Source of the DNA: Pseudomonadota bacterium
GTDB taxonomy: Bacteria; Pseudomonadota; Alphaproteobacteria; Sphingomonadales; SMXR01
Assembly (NCBI GenBank): GCA_022566895.1
Contig: JADFIA010000007.1
Span: forward strand, 1 to 64,000
Reading direction: 5' to 3'
Length of the DNA: 64,000 bases
The notes beneath the pieces were generated by a model. That model ran no database searches. It was given only the letters and a program-made list of their open reading frames with translations, and was not told the origin of the DNA. Both the position numbers and the translations under genes were made by a program. Positions 8,499 through 17,028 of this stretch are shown here, in pieces. Each line of letters starts with the position of its first letter. Positions within the stretch are counted from its first letter, which is position 1.

Positions 8499-9733
8499 CC
8501 ATGGACCCGGCAATAAAGGATGCTCTGGCCTGGATCGACGACCAGCACCGCTCCCTGGTCGAGCGCCTGGTCGCCTGGTCGGCCATCAATTCGGGTAGCC
8601 ATAACGGCGCAGGCCTGAAGGCCATGGGGGCCGAAGTGACGGCGGCTTTCCGGGTTTTGCAGGCCGACTATCAAGAGATCAAGACGGCGCCCGGCCGGCG
8701 GGTAGCCTCGGACGGCAGCCTCGAGCCGGTGGCGCACGGTCCCGTGCACCTGTTCTCAAAACGCCCGAGGGCCAAACGGCGGGTTCTGCTGACCGGCCAT
8801 CTGGACACGGTGTTTGCGGCCGATCATCCGTTTCAGGAGCCGAAATTTCTTGACGAAAATACCCTTAATGGCCCCGGCGCCGCCGACATGAAGGGCGGGC
8901 TTCTGGTCATGCTGACGGCGCTCCAGGCGCTTGAGAAAAGCGGCCTCGGCGAGCGGCTCGGCTACGATGTCCTGGTGAATTCGGACGAAGAGATCGGCTC
9001 GCACGGTTCGGCGCCGGTGCTTGTCGAGATGGCGGCAAAGGCGGATTTCGGCTTGACCTTCGAGCCGGCCCTGGCCGACGGCACACTGGCCGGGGCGCGC
9101 AAGGGCAGCGGTAATTTTACGCTTGTGGTGCGCGGCCGGGCGGCCCACGCCGGGCGCGATTTCGAGCACGGCCGCAACGCGGTAACAAAGCTGGCCGCCA
9201 TGATCGGCGAGCTGGACGAACTCAACGAAAAGCTCGACGGGGTGACGCTCAACGCCGCCCTGATCGAAGGGGGTAGCGCCATCAACGTGGTGCCCGATCT
9301 GGCGATCTGCCGGTTCAACGTGCGGGTCAGGGACGACCAAGGTGCGGCGGCGGTGGCCGGCGAGCTCGAGAAGCTGCTGGCGCGGCACCGCGGCCGGGAC
9401 GGGATATCCTGTGAGCTGCACGGCGGCTTCAGTCGGCCGCCCAAGCCGCTCTCGGCGGCCAACCGAAGACTCTTCGAAATTCTGGCCGGCGTCGGAGCCG
9501 AACTGGACCTCGAGATCAGCTGGCGGCCGACCGGCGGCTGTTGCGACGGTAATAATCTGGCCGCAGCCGGACTGCCCAACATCGACAGCCTCGGGGTCAG
9601 GGGCGGCCATATCCATTCGCAGCGTGAATACGCACTGGTTGACAGCCTTACGGAACGTGCCAAGTTAAGCGCCCTGATGCTGATGAAATATGCGGCCGGC
9701 GAATTTTCACTTGAAGACGAGGAGGCGAGCTGA
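8495..9733 (+). CDS. M20-family metallo-amidohydrolase next to astA (possible succinylglutamate desuccinylase substitute)
   Basis: This 412-residue zinc hydrolase of the M20 (ArgE/DapE/CPG2) family has its metal ligands visible: GHLDTVF (His102, Asp104), GPGAADMKGG (Asp131), SDEEIGS (Glu165 catalytic, Glu166), FEPA and a C-terminal GGHIHSQREY. A dimerisation domain lies around residues 205-320. These enzymes cleave amides of N-acylated amino acids. It directly precedes astA by 2 bp and overlaps hpnA by GTGA. The canonical desuccinylase AstE (an M14-type enzyme) and AstC are absent from the run. I infer that this enzyme may remove succinate from N-succinylglutamate; a carboxypeptidase G2-like role is the alternative. 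Confidence 0.82.
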   Translation: MTMDPAIKDALAWIDDQHRSLVERLVAWSAINSGSHNGAGLKAMGAEVTAAFRVLQADYQEIKTAPGRRVASDGSLEPVAHGPVHLFSKRPRAKRRVLLTGHLDTVFAADHPFQEPKFLDENTLNGPGAADMKGGLLVMLTALQALEKSGLGERLGYDVLVNSDEEIGSHGSAPVLVEMAAKADFGLTFEPALADGTLAGARKGSGNFTLVVRGRAAHAGRDFEHGRNAVTKLAAMIGELDELNEKLDGVTLNAALIEGGSAINVVPDLAICRFNVRVRDDQGAAAVAGELEKLLARHRGRDGISCELHGGFSRPPKPLSAANRRLFEILAGVGAELDLEISWRPTGGCCDGNNLAAAGLPNIDSLGVRGGHIHSQREYALVDSLTERAKLSALMLMKYAAGEFSLEDEEAS

Positions 9734-9735
9734 CG

Positions 9736-10770
9736 ATGCTGATTATTCGACCGGTTCAGTCCGGGGATCTTGAGGCGCTGGTTGATCTTGCCAGCCAGTC
9801 CGGCGGCGGCTTGACGACCCTGCCGACCTCGAAGCAGGCACTGTCCGAGCGCATCGCGCGATCCGGGCGCAGCTTCGGCGGCCAGGCCGGCAAGCCGGGC
9901 GAGGCGCTCTATTTTCTGGTCCTCGAAGAGACCGAAAAAGGCCAGCTCGTTGGGACCAGCGCCGTCTACGCGGAGGTCGGAGTCAAGGACCCCTTTTATA
10001 ACTACAAGCTTCTGCACCTGACCCAGATGTCGCACGATCCCGAGGTTCGGGTCGAATGTTCGCTCTTGACCCTGGCCAACGATTATGCCGGCTGCAGCGA
10101 ACTTGGGACCCTCTATTTGCGCCCCGACCATCGCAAGGCCGGCATCGGCCGCGTGCTCTCCAGGTCGCGCTATCTGCTGATCGGCGCCTGGCCCGAATTG
10201 TTTGCCGAAACGGTGATAGCGGAACTCAGGGGCTGGGTCGACCAGGCCGGAGAATCGCCCTTCTGGGACGCCATCGGCCGGCACTTCTTCCGCATGAGCT
10301 TTGCCGAGGCCGACAAGATCAACGGCCGGGGAAATTCGCAGTTTATCGCCGATATGATGCCCAAGTTTCCGATCTACACCAATCTCCTGTCGTCCGAGGC
10401 CCAGGAGGTGATCGGCAAGCCGCACGTCAATACCGCCGCGGCCATGCGTATTCTCGAAACCGAAGGGTTCAAATACCGGGGCGCCGTGGACATTTTCGAC
10501 GGCGGCCCGGTCCTCGAAGCGCGGCGCGATCAGATCAAGAGCGTGCGGGCCTACCGCGAAGCGACGCTTGGCGGTCTGGAGAAAGGCGACAACTGCCCGG
10601 AACTGTTGGTGGCCAATATCGATATAAAGAACTTCCGCGTCGCCGCGACGCCGGCCAGACTGGCCGCCGACGGCCAAAGCCTTTCCCTGCCAGCCGATAC
10701 GGCGGCGGCTCTGCGGCTCGAGAAAGGCGACAAGGTCGGCTATCTCGAGCCCAACGGGGTTGCGGCGTGA
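9736..10770 (+). CDS. astA: Arginine N-succinyltransferase
   Basis: This 344-residue protein is of the AstA family, a GNAT-related fold that transfers succinyl from succinyl-CoA to the alpha-amine of arginine, opening the AST pathway. Recognisable features are the N-terminal RPVQSGDLEALVDLASQSG, the GLTTLP segment, LYLRPDHRKAGIGRVLSRSR, which resembles the acyl-CoA loop, and the conserved FPIYTNLL and IGKPHVNTAAAM stretches. The order here is astA-astD-astB with overlaps, so the proteins are coupled at translation. Length matches the family. The GTG of astD overlaps the stop codon. Confidence 0.93.
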   Translation: MLIIRPVQSGDLEALVDLASQSGGGLTTLPTSKQALSERIARSGRSFGGQAGKPGEALYFLVLEETEKGQLVGTSAVYAEVGVKDPFYNYKLLHLTQMSHDPEVRVECSLLTLANDYAGCSELGTLYLRPDHRKAGIGRVLSRSRYLLIGAWPELFAETVIAELRGWVDQAGESPFWDAIGRHFFRMSFAEADKINGRGNSQFIADMMPKFPIYTNLLSSEAQEVIGKPHVNTAAAMRILETEGFKYRGAVDIFDGGPVLEARRDQIKSVRAYREATLGGLEKGDNCPELLVANIDIKNFRVAATPARLAADGQSLSLPADTAAALRLEKGDKVGYLEPNGVAA

Positions 10771-12239
10771 GCGAAAGCGGCAACCTGATTGACGGCGCCT
10801 GGGTCGCCGGCACCGGGGCCGCCTTTCAGTCCCTCGACCCGGCCACCGGCGAGGTGCTGTGGCAGGGCGCCGCCAGCACTGCCGGGGACGTCGAGGCGGC
10901 GCTTGCGGCGGCCCGCGCAGCCCTTGCCCAATGGAGCGGCCGGCCGTTCGAGGAGCGCCTCGAGGTACTCAGAGCGTTCGGAGCCGCAGCCACCAAACGC
11001 CAGGATGCGCTGGCCCGGGTGATCGGCCGCGAGACCGGAAAGGTCTACTGGGACGCGCTGGTCGAATCCAGCGCCCTGGCCTCAAAGCTCGACCATTCGC
11101 TCAAGGCCTATGAGGAGCGCACGCCGCAGCGCCATCAGACCTCGGGCGCCATCCGCAGCCGCCTGCAGCACCGGCCGCTCGGCGTCATGGCCGTTTTCGG
11201 GCCCTATAATTTCCCCGCCCACCTGCCGAACGGCCATATCATCCCGGCACTTCTGGCCGGCAATACAGTGGTTTTCAAACCGAGCGAACTGACCCCCTGG
11301 GCGGCCGAGGAAACGCTCAAGATATGGCTCGAGGCGGGGCTTCCCGAGGGCGTGATCAATCTGGTGCAAGGGGCCCGCGAGACCGGCCAGGCGCTGGTGC
11401 AAAGCCCCCAGATCGACGGGCTTTTGTTCACCGGCAGCGCCGCTACCGGGGCGGCCATATCGAGAACGCTGTCGGCCCGGCCGGAAGTCATGCTGGCCTT
11501 GGAATTGGGCGGCAACAATCCACTACTTGTCGATGGCACCGGCGACCCCCAGGCGGCGGCGCTTTTGACCATCCAGTCGGCCTTTGTCACCAGCGGCCAG
11601 CGCTGCACCTGCGCCCGCCGCCTGATCGTTCCGCAGGGTGCGGACGGCGATCGGTTTCTCGAAGTCCTGAGGGTGACCATGGGCGGCATCCGGGTCGGCG
11701 CCTGGGACGACGATCCGCCGCCGTTTATGGGACCACTGATCTCGGCTGGGGCGGCCAACGCCGTGGCCGCGGCCCAGAGCAGCCTCGAGCGGGCCGGCGG
11801 CCGCCCGATCGTCAGGCTCGAGCCGTTGGAGCGTGGACCGGCCTTCGTCTCGCCTGGACTGATCGACGTCAGCGCCATCAACGAGCGGCCCGACGAAGAG
11901 ATTTTCGGACCGCTTTTGCAGGTCATCAGGGTGGTGGATTTTGCCGCCGGGATCGAAGAGGCGAACAACACCCGCTATGGCCTCGCGGCCGGCATATTGA
12001 CCGAGGACCGGTCCCGTTACGAAAGCTTTTATAAAAGCGCCCGAGCCGGAGTCGTCAACTGGAACCGGCCGCTGACCGGGGCCAGCAGCGCCGCGCCCTT
12101 TGGCGGCTTCGGCCTGTCCGGCAATCACCGGCCGAGCGGCAGCTATGCGGCCGATTATTGCGCCTATCCGGTGGCCAGCCTTGAGGCGGCATCGGATCGC
12201 CTTGAAATGGCGGATGTGCCCAAGGGGATCGATCTGTGA
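10767..12239 (+). CDS. astD: N-succinylglutamate 5-semialdehyde dehydrogenase
   Basis: This 490-residue aldehyde dehydrogenase of the AstD family oxidises succinylglutamic semialdehyde to succinylglutamate with NAD. The motifs are in order: FGPYNFPAHLPNGHIIPALLA at the cofactor entrance, VFKPSE, the FTGS turn, ALELGGNNP with the general-base Glu, and TSGQRCTCARRL with the catalytic Cys. The start is the GTG that overlaps the astA stop by four bases, giving MSESGNLIDGAWVAG as family members begin. A much longer frame is open upstream, but it lies within astA and is not coding. It couples by overlap to astB. Confidence 0.94.
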   Translation: MSESGNLIDGAWVAGTGAAFQSLDPATGEVLWQGAASTAGDVEAALAAARAALAQWSGRPFEERLEVLRAFGAAATKRQDALARVIGRETGKVYWDALVESSALASKLDHSLKAYEERTPQRHQTSGAIRSRLQHRPLGVMAVFGPYNFPAHLPNGHIIPALLAGNTVVFKPSELTPWAAEETLKIWLEAGLPEGVINLVQGARETGQALVQSPQIDGLLFTGSAATGAAISRTLSARPEVMLALELGGNNPLLVDGTGDPQAAALLTIQSAFVTSGQRCTCARRLIVPQGADGDRFLEVLRVTMGGIRVGAWDDDPPPFMGPLISAGAANAVAAAQSSLERAGGRPIVRLEPLERGPAFVSPGLIDVSAINERPDEEIFGPLLQVIRVVDFAAGIEEANNTRYGLAAGILTEDRSRYESFYKSARAGVVNWNRPLTGASSAAPFGGFGLSGNHRPSGSYAADYCAYPVASLEAASDRLEMADVPKGIDL

Positions 12240-13576
12240 GCGCCATCGAAGCCAATTTTGACGGTCTGATCGGCCCAACCCACAATTACGCCGGCCTGAG
12301 CCATGGCAATATCGCCTCGGCCGATCACGCGCTCGAAGTCGCCAACCCCAAGGAAGCGGCGCTCCAGGGACTGGGCAAAATGCGGCGGCTGGCGGAGATG
12401 GGTTTTGTCCAGGGCTTGTTGCCGCCCCATGCGCGGCCGCACACGCCGACCCTTAAGCGGCTTGGATTTTCCGGCAGCGATCATCAGATGATCGTGCAGG
12501 CGGCCCGCCATCCGGAGGTCTTACGTAACGTTTATGCGGCCGCGGCCATGTGGACCGCCAACGCGGCCACGATCAGCCCGAGCGCCGATACCAAGGACGG
12601 CCGGCTGCATATCACGCCGGCCAACTTGACGACCATGTTCCACCGCTCGATCGAGCCGCCGACGACCAGCCGCATGCTTAAGGCAATCTTCCCGGACGAA
12701 AAGCTTTTCGCGCACCATGAACCGTTGCCGGCCGGGGCCCAGTTCGGCGACGAGGGGGCGGCCAATCACAGCCGTTTCTGCAGCCGCTATGGTGACCCCG
12801 GGGTTGAGCTGTTCGTCTACGGCCGCCAGGGGCTCGGCGGCGGCAAGGCGCCGAAAGTCTTTCCCGGCCGCCAGGCCTTGGAAGCCAGCCAGGCGATTGC
12901 CCACCTGCACAGGCTCGATCCGGCGCGCACTCTTTATGTGCAGCAGAACCCGGCGGCGATCGACGCCGGCGCTTTTCACAACGATGTGGTGGCGGTGGCC
13001 AACCGTAACGTCTTTTTCTATCACGAAGAGGCCTTCGAGGACCCCGATGAGCTGGAGGTGGCACTGCGCAGGGCCGGGGCGGGGTTCGATTTTGCTTTCG
13101 TAAGGGTGCCGAGCAACCAGGTTCCGGCCGCCGATGCGGTCGGATCGTACCTGTTCAACTCGCAGCTCCTCGATCGCCCGGGCAGCGGCGGCCACGAGAT
13201 GATGCTGATCCTGCCCGAAGAAGCCCGCGAGATCGACAGCACAAGAGCCTACCTCGAGGAACTGACCGCCGGGTCCGGGCCGATCACCAGAGCCGAGTTT
13301 CTGGACCTGCGGCAGAGCATGCGCAACGGCGGCGGGCCGGCCTGTCTGCGCCTGCGCGTCGTCCTCAGCGAGCCGGAGCTGTCGGCGGTACATAAAGGCG
13401 TGCTGCCGGATGAAGCGCAGTTCGAGCGCCTGGAGGACTGGGTCAAGACCCATTACCGCGACCGGCTTTTGCCCGATGACCTGGCCGACCCGTCGCTGAT
13501 GGGCGAGAGCTACCGGGCCCTCGACGAGCTGACGGAAATCCTTGGCCTCGGCAGCCTTTACCATTTTCAGCGCTAG
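12236..13576 (+). CDS. astB: N-succinylarginine dihydrolase
   Basis: This 446-residue AstB protein of the guanidine-modifying superfamily converts N-succinylarginine to N-succinylornithine, CO2 and ammonia. Diagnostic segments are the start NFDGLIGPTHNYAGLS, FLQ-like pieces replaced by MGFVQGLLPPHARP, MWTANAATISPS, EGAANHSRFC (active-site His), FHNDVVAVAN and the near-terminal GGGPACLRLRVVL carrying the catalytic Cys. Length is normal. The GTG start overlaps the astD stop. It is the last gene of the plus-strand run, and only 91 bases separate it from the next gene, which has its own strong ribosome-binding site. Confidence 0.95.
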   Translation: MSAIEANFDGLIGPTHNYAGLSHGNIASADHALEVANPKEAALQGLGKMRRLAEMGFVQGLLPPHARPHTPTLKRLGFSGSDHQMIVQAARHPEVLRNVYAAAAMWTANAATISPSADTKDGRLHITPANLTTMFHRSIEPPTTSRMLKAIFPDEKLFAHHEPLPAGAQFGDEGAANHSRFCSRYGDPGVELFVYGRQGLGGGKAPKVFPGRQALEASQAIAHLHRLDPARTLYVQQNPAAIDAGAFHNDVVAVANRNVFFYHEEAFEDPDELEVALRRAGAGFDFAFVRVPSNQVPAADAVGSYLFNSQLLDRPGSGGHEMMLILPEEAREIDSTRAYLEELTAGSGPITRAEFLDLRQSMRNGGGPACLRLRVVLSEPELSAVHKGVLPDEAQFERLEDWVKTHYRDRLLPDDLADPSLMGESYRALDELTEILGLGSLYHFQR

Positions 13577-13667
13577 CCGGCGTCGTCTTCATGTTTCCTC
13601 ATTTGCCCCGCGCTGGGGCCTCAAGTAGCCTGTGGCTATCGACGCTCGATAAAATGAGGAGACAGAC

Positions 13668-14453
13668 ATGCGGGCCATCTTCGCTGTGACGGCCGGCCTT
13701 GCCTTGGCCGGGGTGTTGAGCACCGCCAGCGCCCAGGAGCGCAAGAGCATTTTCGCCGATCCCCAGAATCTGCAGGTCCTGCCGGCCGATATCTCGACGG
13801 CCGAGCTTTCGCAGACCATGCGCGGCGTTGCGCTTGGGCTTGGGGTGCGCTGTCAGTACTGCCATGTGGGAGAGGCCGGTCAATCTCTGCGAGAATTTGA
13901 TTTTGCCGCCGACGTCAAGGAAACCAAAGCGATCGCCCGCCAGATGTTTCAAATGGTGGCGGACATCAATGCGCGCACCAGCGCCATCGCCAGCCAGATG
14001 GAGCGCCCGGCGACCGAGGTGCGCTGCGTCACCTGCCACCGCGGTCAGGCGCGCCCGCAACTGATCGAGGATGTCCTCAATCAGACCCTCGAGAGCGGCG
14101 ACGGGGCGGCTGCGGTCGAAAAATACAAGGCCCTGCGTGAGGAATTCTACGGCAGTCATACCTTCGATTTCTCGGAGCTGACGCTTACCATGTTCACCAG
14201 CGGCCTTCAGAGAGGCTCGAATATTGAGGCGGGGATCGCGCTTCAGGAGCTCAACCGCGAATATCATCCGGAAGTATGGAGAGTTCATATCTCTTTGGCC
14301 GAAGGCTACGAGACGGTTGGCGATCCTGAAAAGGCGCTTGAATCCTACCGTAAGACCTTGGAATTGAGACCGGGCTTCGCCCATGTGGAAGGCAAGATCA
14401 AGGCCATCGAAGAACAGATGAAGGCCGAGGAACCCGAATCAAAACCCGAGTAG
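13668..14453 (+). CDS. Diheme c-type cytochrome of the photosynthetic reaction-centre cytochrome family with C-terminal TPR
   Basis: This 261-residue exported cytochrome has a signal peptide (residues 1-22, cleavage after ASA) and two heme-binding motifs, CQYCH (62-66) and CVTCH (120-124). Methionines at 51, 93 and 96 could serve as distal ligands. The layout (NLQVLPADIS, MRGVALGLGVRCQYCH, then DFAADVKETKAIARQMFQMVADIN) matches the CytoC_RC family otherwise known as the tetraheme subunit of photosynthetic reaction centres; here only half is present. A TPR-like stretch covers about residues 195-252. GAGGAG precedes the ATG. It stands alone between astB and a terminator hairpin; its electron partner is unknown. 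Confidence 0.85.
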   Translation: MRAIFAVTAGLALAGVLSTASAQERKSIFADPQNLQVLPADISTAELSQTMRGVALGLGVRCQYCHVGEAGQSLREFDFAADVKETKAIARQMFQMVADINARTSAIASQMERPATEVRCVTCHRGQARPQLIEDVLNQTLESGDGAAAVEKYKALREEFYGSHTFDFSELTLTMFTSGLQRGSNIEAGIALQELNREYHPEVWRVHISLAEGYETVGDPEKALESYRKTLELRPGFAHVEGKIKAIEEQMKAEEPESKPE

Positions 14454-14487
14454 AGTGTCCGAATGGATTTGCCTGAATGGAATTGAT

Positions 14488-14511
14488 GGGGCGGCATCTT
14501 GGTGCCGCCCC
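14488..14511 (+). terminator. Terminator hairpin after the cytochrome gene
   Basis: A perfect 9-bp stem GGGGCGGCA / TGCCGCCCC with a six-base loop sits 34 bases after the cytochrome stop. The T-run (six Ts) comes only 13 bases after the stem, so it is not a textbook intrinsic terminator. It lies between two convergent genes and could end transcription from either side. Confidence 0.55.
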
Positions 14512-14528
14512 GATCCATTTCAGCTTTT

Positions 14529-16991
14529 TTATTCGTATCTCAAAGCCATGACCGGCGTGCGCCGCGCGATGCGCAGGGCGTGCGAGCCCACGGTCAGGGC
14601 CGCCAGGATCAGGCTGAAGATGCCGGCCACCATGAAGAAGATGAGAAATCCGGCTCCCTCGCCGATACGATCCGCGAAAAAATTGAGATACTGCTGCATG
14701 GCCAGATAAGCCAGCGGCCAGGCCAGAAGGTTGGCCAGAAACACCGGCTTTGAAAACTGCCAGACCAGCAATTGGGCAATCTGGGAGGTGGTGGCACCCA
14801 TGACCTTGCGGATGCCGATCTCCTTGGTGCGGGTCTCGGCGACGAAGGCGCTGAGGCCGAACAGGCCGGCGCAGGCAACCAAAAGGGCCAGGCCGGCAAA
14901 GCCCGCCACCGCCGTATTCATGCCCTGGAAAATTTTGAACAGAGCGTCGAACAGTTCATCCACCGAGGTGCGCTGTATGGGATAATCGGGGATGATCCGG
15001 CTCCAGACCTGGTCGATCTCGGCCACCGCCGCTTCCACGTTCCCTGTGGTCGGGCGAATCGTCAAATGGGAGAAGGCAGCCGGGCGCTGGACGAAAACCC
15101 ATGGCTTCATGTCGTTGAAAAAGCCCAGGAAATTGGCGTCTTCCATGACCCCGACGATGGTGTAGGAAGCCTGCCCCTCGAACCAATCAGAGAGCAGGGT
15201 CTGACCCAGAGCCATGGCCGGTGGGTCAAAACCAAGCCGCCGGGCGGCCAGGGCATTCATGATGATATTGACGCTGCCCTGCACTTCGCCGCCTTCTTCC
15301 TCGGGGTCAATCAGCAAATCGTTGGGGATGTCCGCTCTGAAATTCCTGCCTTCGAGCAGCTTGAGGCCGTAGGTGTCCAGATATTCCAGATCGACATACT
15401 TCATGTTCATGCCGACGCTGTCCTCGGCCACGCCACCGTCTTTCCAGAAACCCCTCCTATGGTGGTTTTGCTCGAAGGGAACCTGCGAGGAACCGGCCAC
15501 CGAGGCGACGCTGGGCAGGCGGGCGATTTCATCTTTCAGGGCGGTGTAGGATTCCTTGATGCCGTCCTGGTTCATCCTTTGAATGACGATCATATCCTCG
15601 TGGTGAAATCCGTAGTCCTGATCCCGCATATGACTGTTTTGCGCATAGATCACCAGCCCCGAGACGACCAGAAACACCGAAACGCCGAACTGGGTAACGA
15701 CCAGCGCCCGGCGCAGCAGTCCGGCCCGCTTGCCGGTCTTCATTTCGGCGGAAAGCGCTGTGGAACTGGGCAGGCGGGCCAGCAGAAACGCCGGGTAGCT
15801 GCCCGAAAGAAGACCCACAACTAGGGCCGTAGAGACCAGAAAGACAAGCGTTCCCAAATCCGTAAAGGGCGAGAAGGTTACACTCTTGTCCAAGGCCTGA
15901 TTGATCACCGGGACCAGATATTCGATCATCGCCAAAGCCAGGAACATGGCCAGGAGAGTCACTACAACCGCCTCGGTAAGAAACTGTGCAATAAGCTGCC
16001 GGGGTCTGGCGCCGAGGGTTTTGCGGATGCCCACCTCGCGGGCCCTTCCCATGGCCTGGGCCGTCGCCAGGTTGATAAAGTTAATAACCGCGACCACCAG
16101 GATCAGCCCACCCAGAATGCGCAGCACGGCCATGCCGGGGATGCCCGTAACCTGCCAGATCAGCAGATTCGCTTCCTTGACCGGGCGCAGAAAAAGATTG
16201 CTGATAAACTCTTTTCGCTTTTCGTCCGCGTGGCGCTGGTAAACAACATCGACCTTGTCGCTGACACCGGCTTTGGTTTCACCCTCGGCAAGCTTTATAT
16301 AGGTCCGGTCCGAGGTACTGAGGTCGAACCAAGTGCCTTCAATCGTTTCGTTCGATATCTGGGTGAGGGTCTGGGTCGAGGCCAGGATACCAAGCTTTGT
16401 GTCCTCGATGATGCTGAAAGAAAAATGACTGTTCGCAGGCAGATTGCGAATTACCGCGATCACCTCTACATCGGCCTTGGAGCTGAAGGTAAGGACCTTG
16501 CCCACCGCCGGCTCGTTGCCAAAAAAGCGCGCTGCGGCCTGCTCGGTCATGATCGCCGTATTGGGCCGCCTGAGGGCATCTTTCAGGTTGCCATCAACGG
16601 CCTCGAAGACAAAAATATCCAGGAATTCCGGATCGATGAACTGAACGTCCTGGTAAAACTGCAACTCACCCTGCCCGACCACAATCTCGCGGGCGTAGTA
16701 GCGGGCGATCACCGCGTCCGGGTTCTCCGCCCTATAAACCGGCGCAAAGGCGGAATTAACGCCGTTGATCTCGGGGACGCCGAATCCCGAGGCGGGATCG
16801 ATCTTCGAATAAACGACGTGGATGCGCTCAAAGTCCTTGAAAAAGGTGTCGTAGCTCTCCTCGTAGTCCGCGAAGATATTGGCCAGCACAAATCCCATCA
16901 GACCGATGGTCAGGCCGAACAGGTTGATGGCCAGGTGGGTCTTTTGCTTGATGATGTTGCGCAGGGCCACGGTGATGTAGTTTTTAAACAT
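14529..16991 (-). CDS. MacB/FtsX-type ABC transporter permease A (fourth of four)
   Basis: This 820-residue permease carries two copies of the MacB-periplasmic-core plus FtsX layout: an N-terminal helix (about 17-38), a periplasmic domain, three helices around 285-425, another helix near 430, a second periplasmic domain and three final helices around 690-810. Such proteins drive conformational work in the periplasm rather than classical transport. It is the most divergent of four paralogues in a row and ends with the shared C-terminal residues ALRYE. AAGGATG precedes the ATG. It is the last gene of the operon running from the adaptor at 26747, and its 3' end faces the cytochrome gene. Confidence 0.9.
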   Translation of the reverse strand: MFKNYITVALRNIIKQKTHLAINLFGLTIGLMGFVLANIFADYEESYDTFFKDFERIHVVYSKIDPASGFGVPEINGVNSAFAPVYRAENPDAVIARYYAREIVVGQGELQFYQDVQFIDPEFLDIFVFEAVDGNLKDALRRPNTAIMTEQAAARFFGNEPAVGKVLTFSSKADVEVIAVIRNLPANSHFSFSIIEDTKLGILASTQTLTQISNETIEGTWFDLSTSDRTYIKLAEGETKAGVSDKVDVVYQRHADEKRKEFISNLFLRPVKEANLLIWQVTGIPGMAVLRILGGLILVVAVINFINLATAQAMGRAREVGIRKTLGARPRQLIAQFLTEAVVVTLLAMFLALAMIEYLVPVINQALDKSVTFSPFTDLGTLVFLVSTALVVGLLSGSYPAFLLARLPSSTALSAEMKTGKRAGLLRRALVVTQFGVSVFLVVSGLVIYAQNSHMRDQDYGFHHEDMIVIQRMNQDGIKESYTALKDEIARLPSVASVAGSSQVPFEQNHHRRGFWKDGGVAEDSVGMNMKYVDLEYLDTYGLKLLEGRNFRADIPNDLLIDPEEEGGEVQGSVNIIMNALAARRLGFDPPAMALGQTLLSDWFEGQASYTIVGVMEDANFLGFFNDMKPWVFVQRPAAFSHLTIRPTTGNVEAAVAEIDQVWSRIIPDYPIQRTSVDELFDALFKIFQGMNTAVAGFAGLALLVACAGLFGLSAFVAETRTKEIGIRKVMGATTSQIAQLLVWQFSKPVFLANLLAWPLAYLAMQQYLNFFADRIGEGAGFLIFFMVAGIFSLILAALTVGSHALRIARRTPVMALRYE

Positions 16992-17028
16992 TGTTCATCC
17001 TTTTTCTTTTTCTTATTGCTTTCGTTTT

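Noticed and set aside
8962-10677. Long open frame (571 codons) on the minus strand
   Set aside because: It lies opposite the M20 enzyme and astA, both of which have clear family motifs. It is low-complexity, rich in Arg/Gly/Ala, with no recognisable domain: a GC-driven shadow.
10056-10766. Upstream extension of the astD frame
   Set aside because: It overlaps astA completely and the translated part has no similarity to aldehyde dehydrogenases; the GTG at 10767 gives the family start.
13605-13622. GCCCC/GGGGC hairpin after astB as a terminator
   Set aside because: Five base pairs only and no T-run on either strand.
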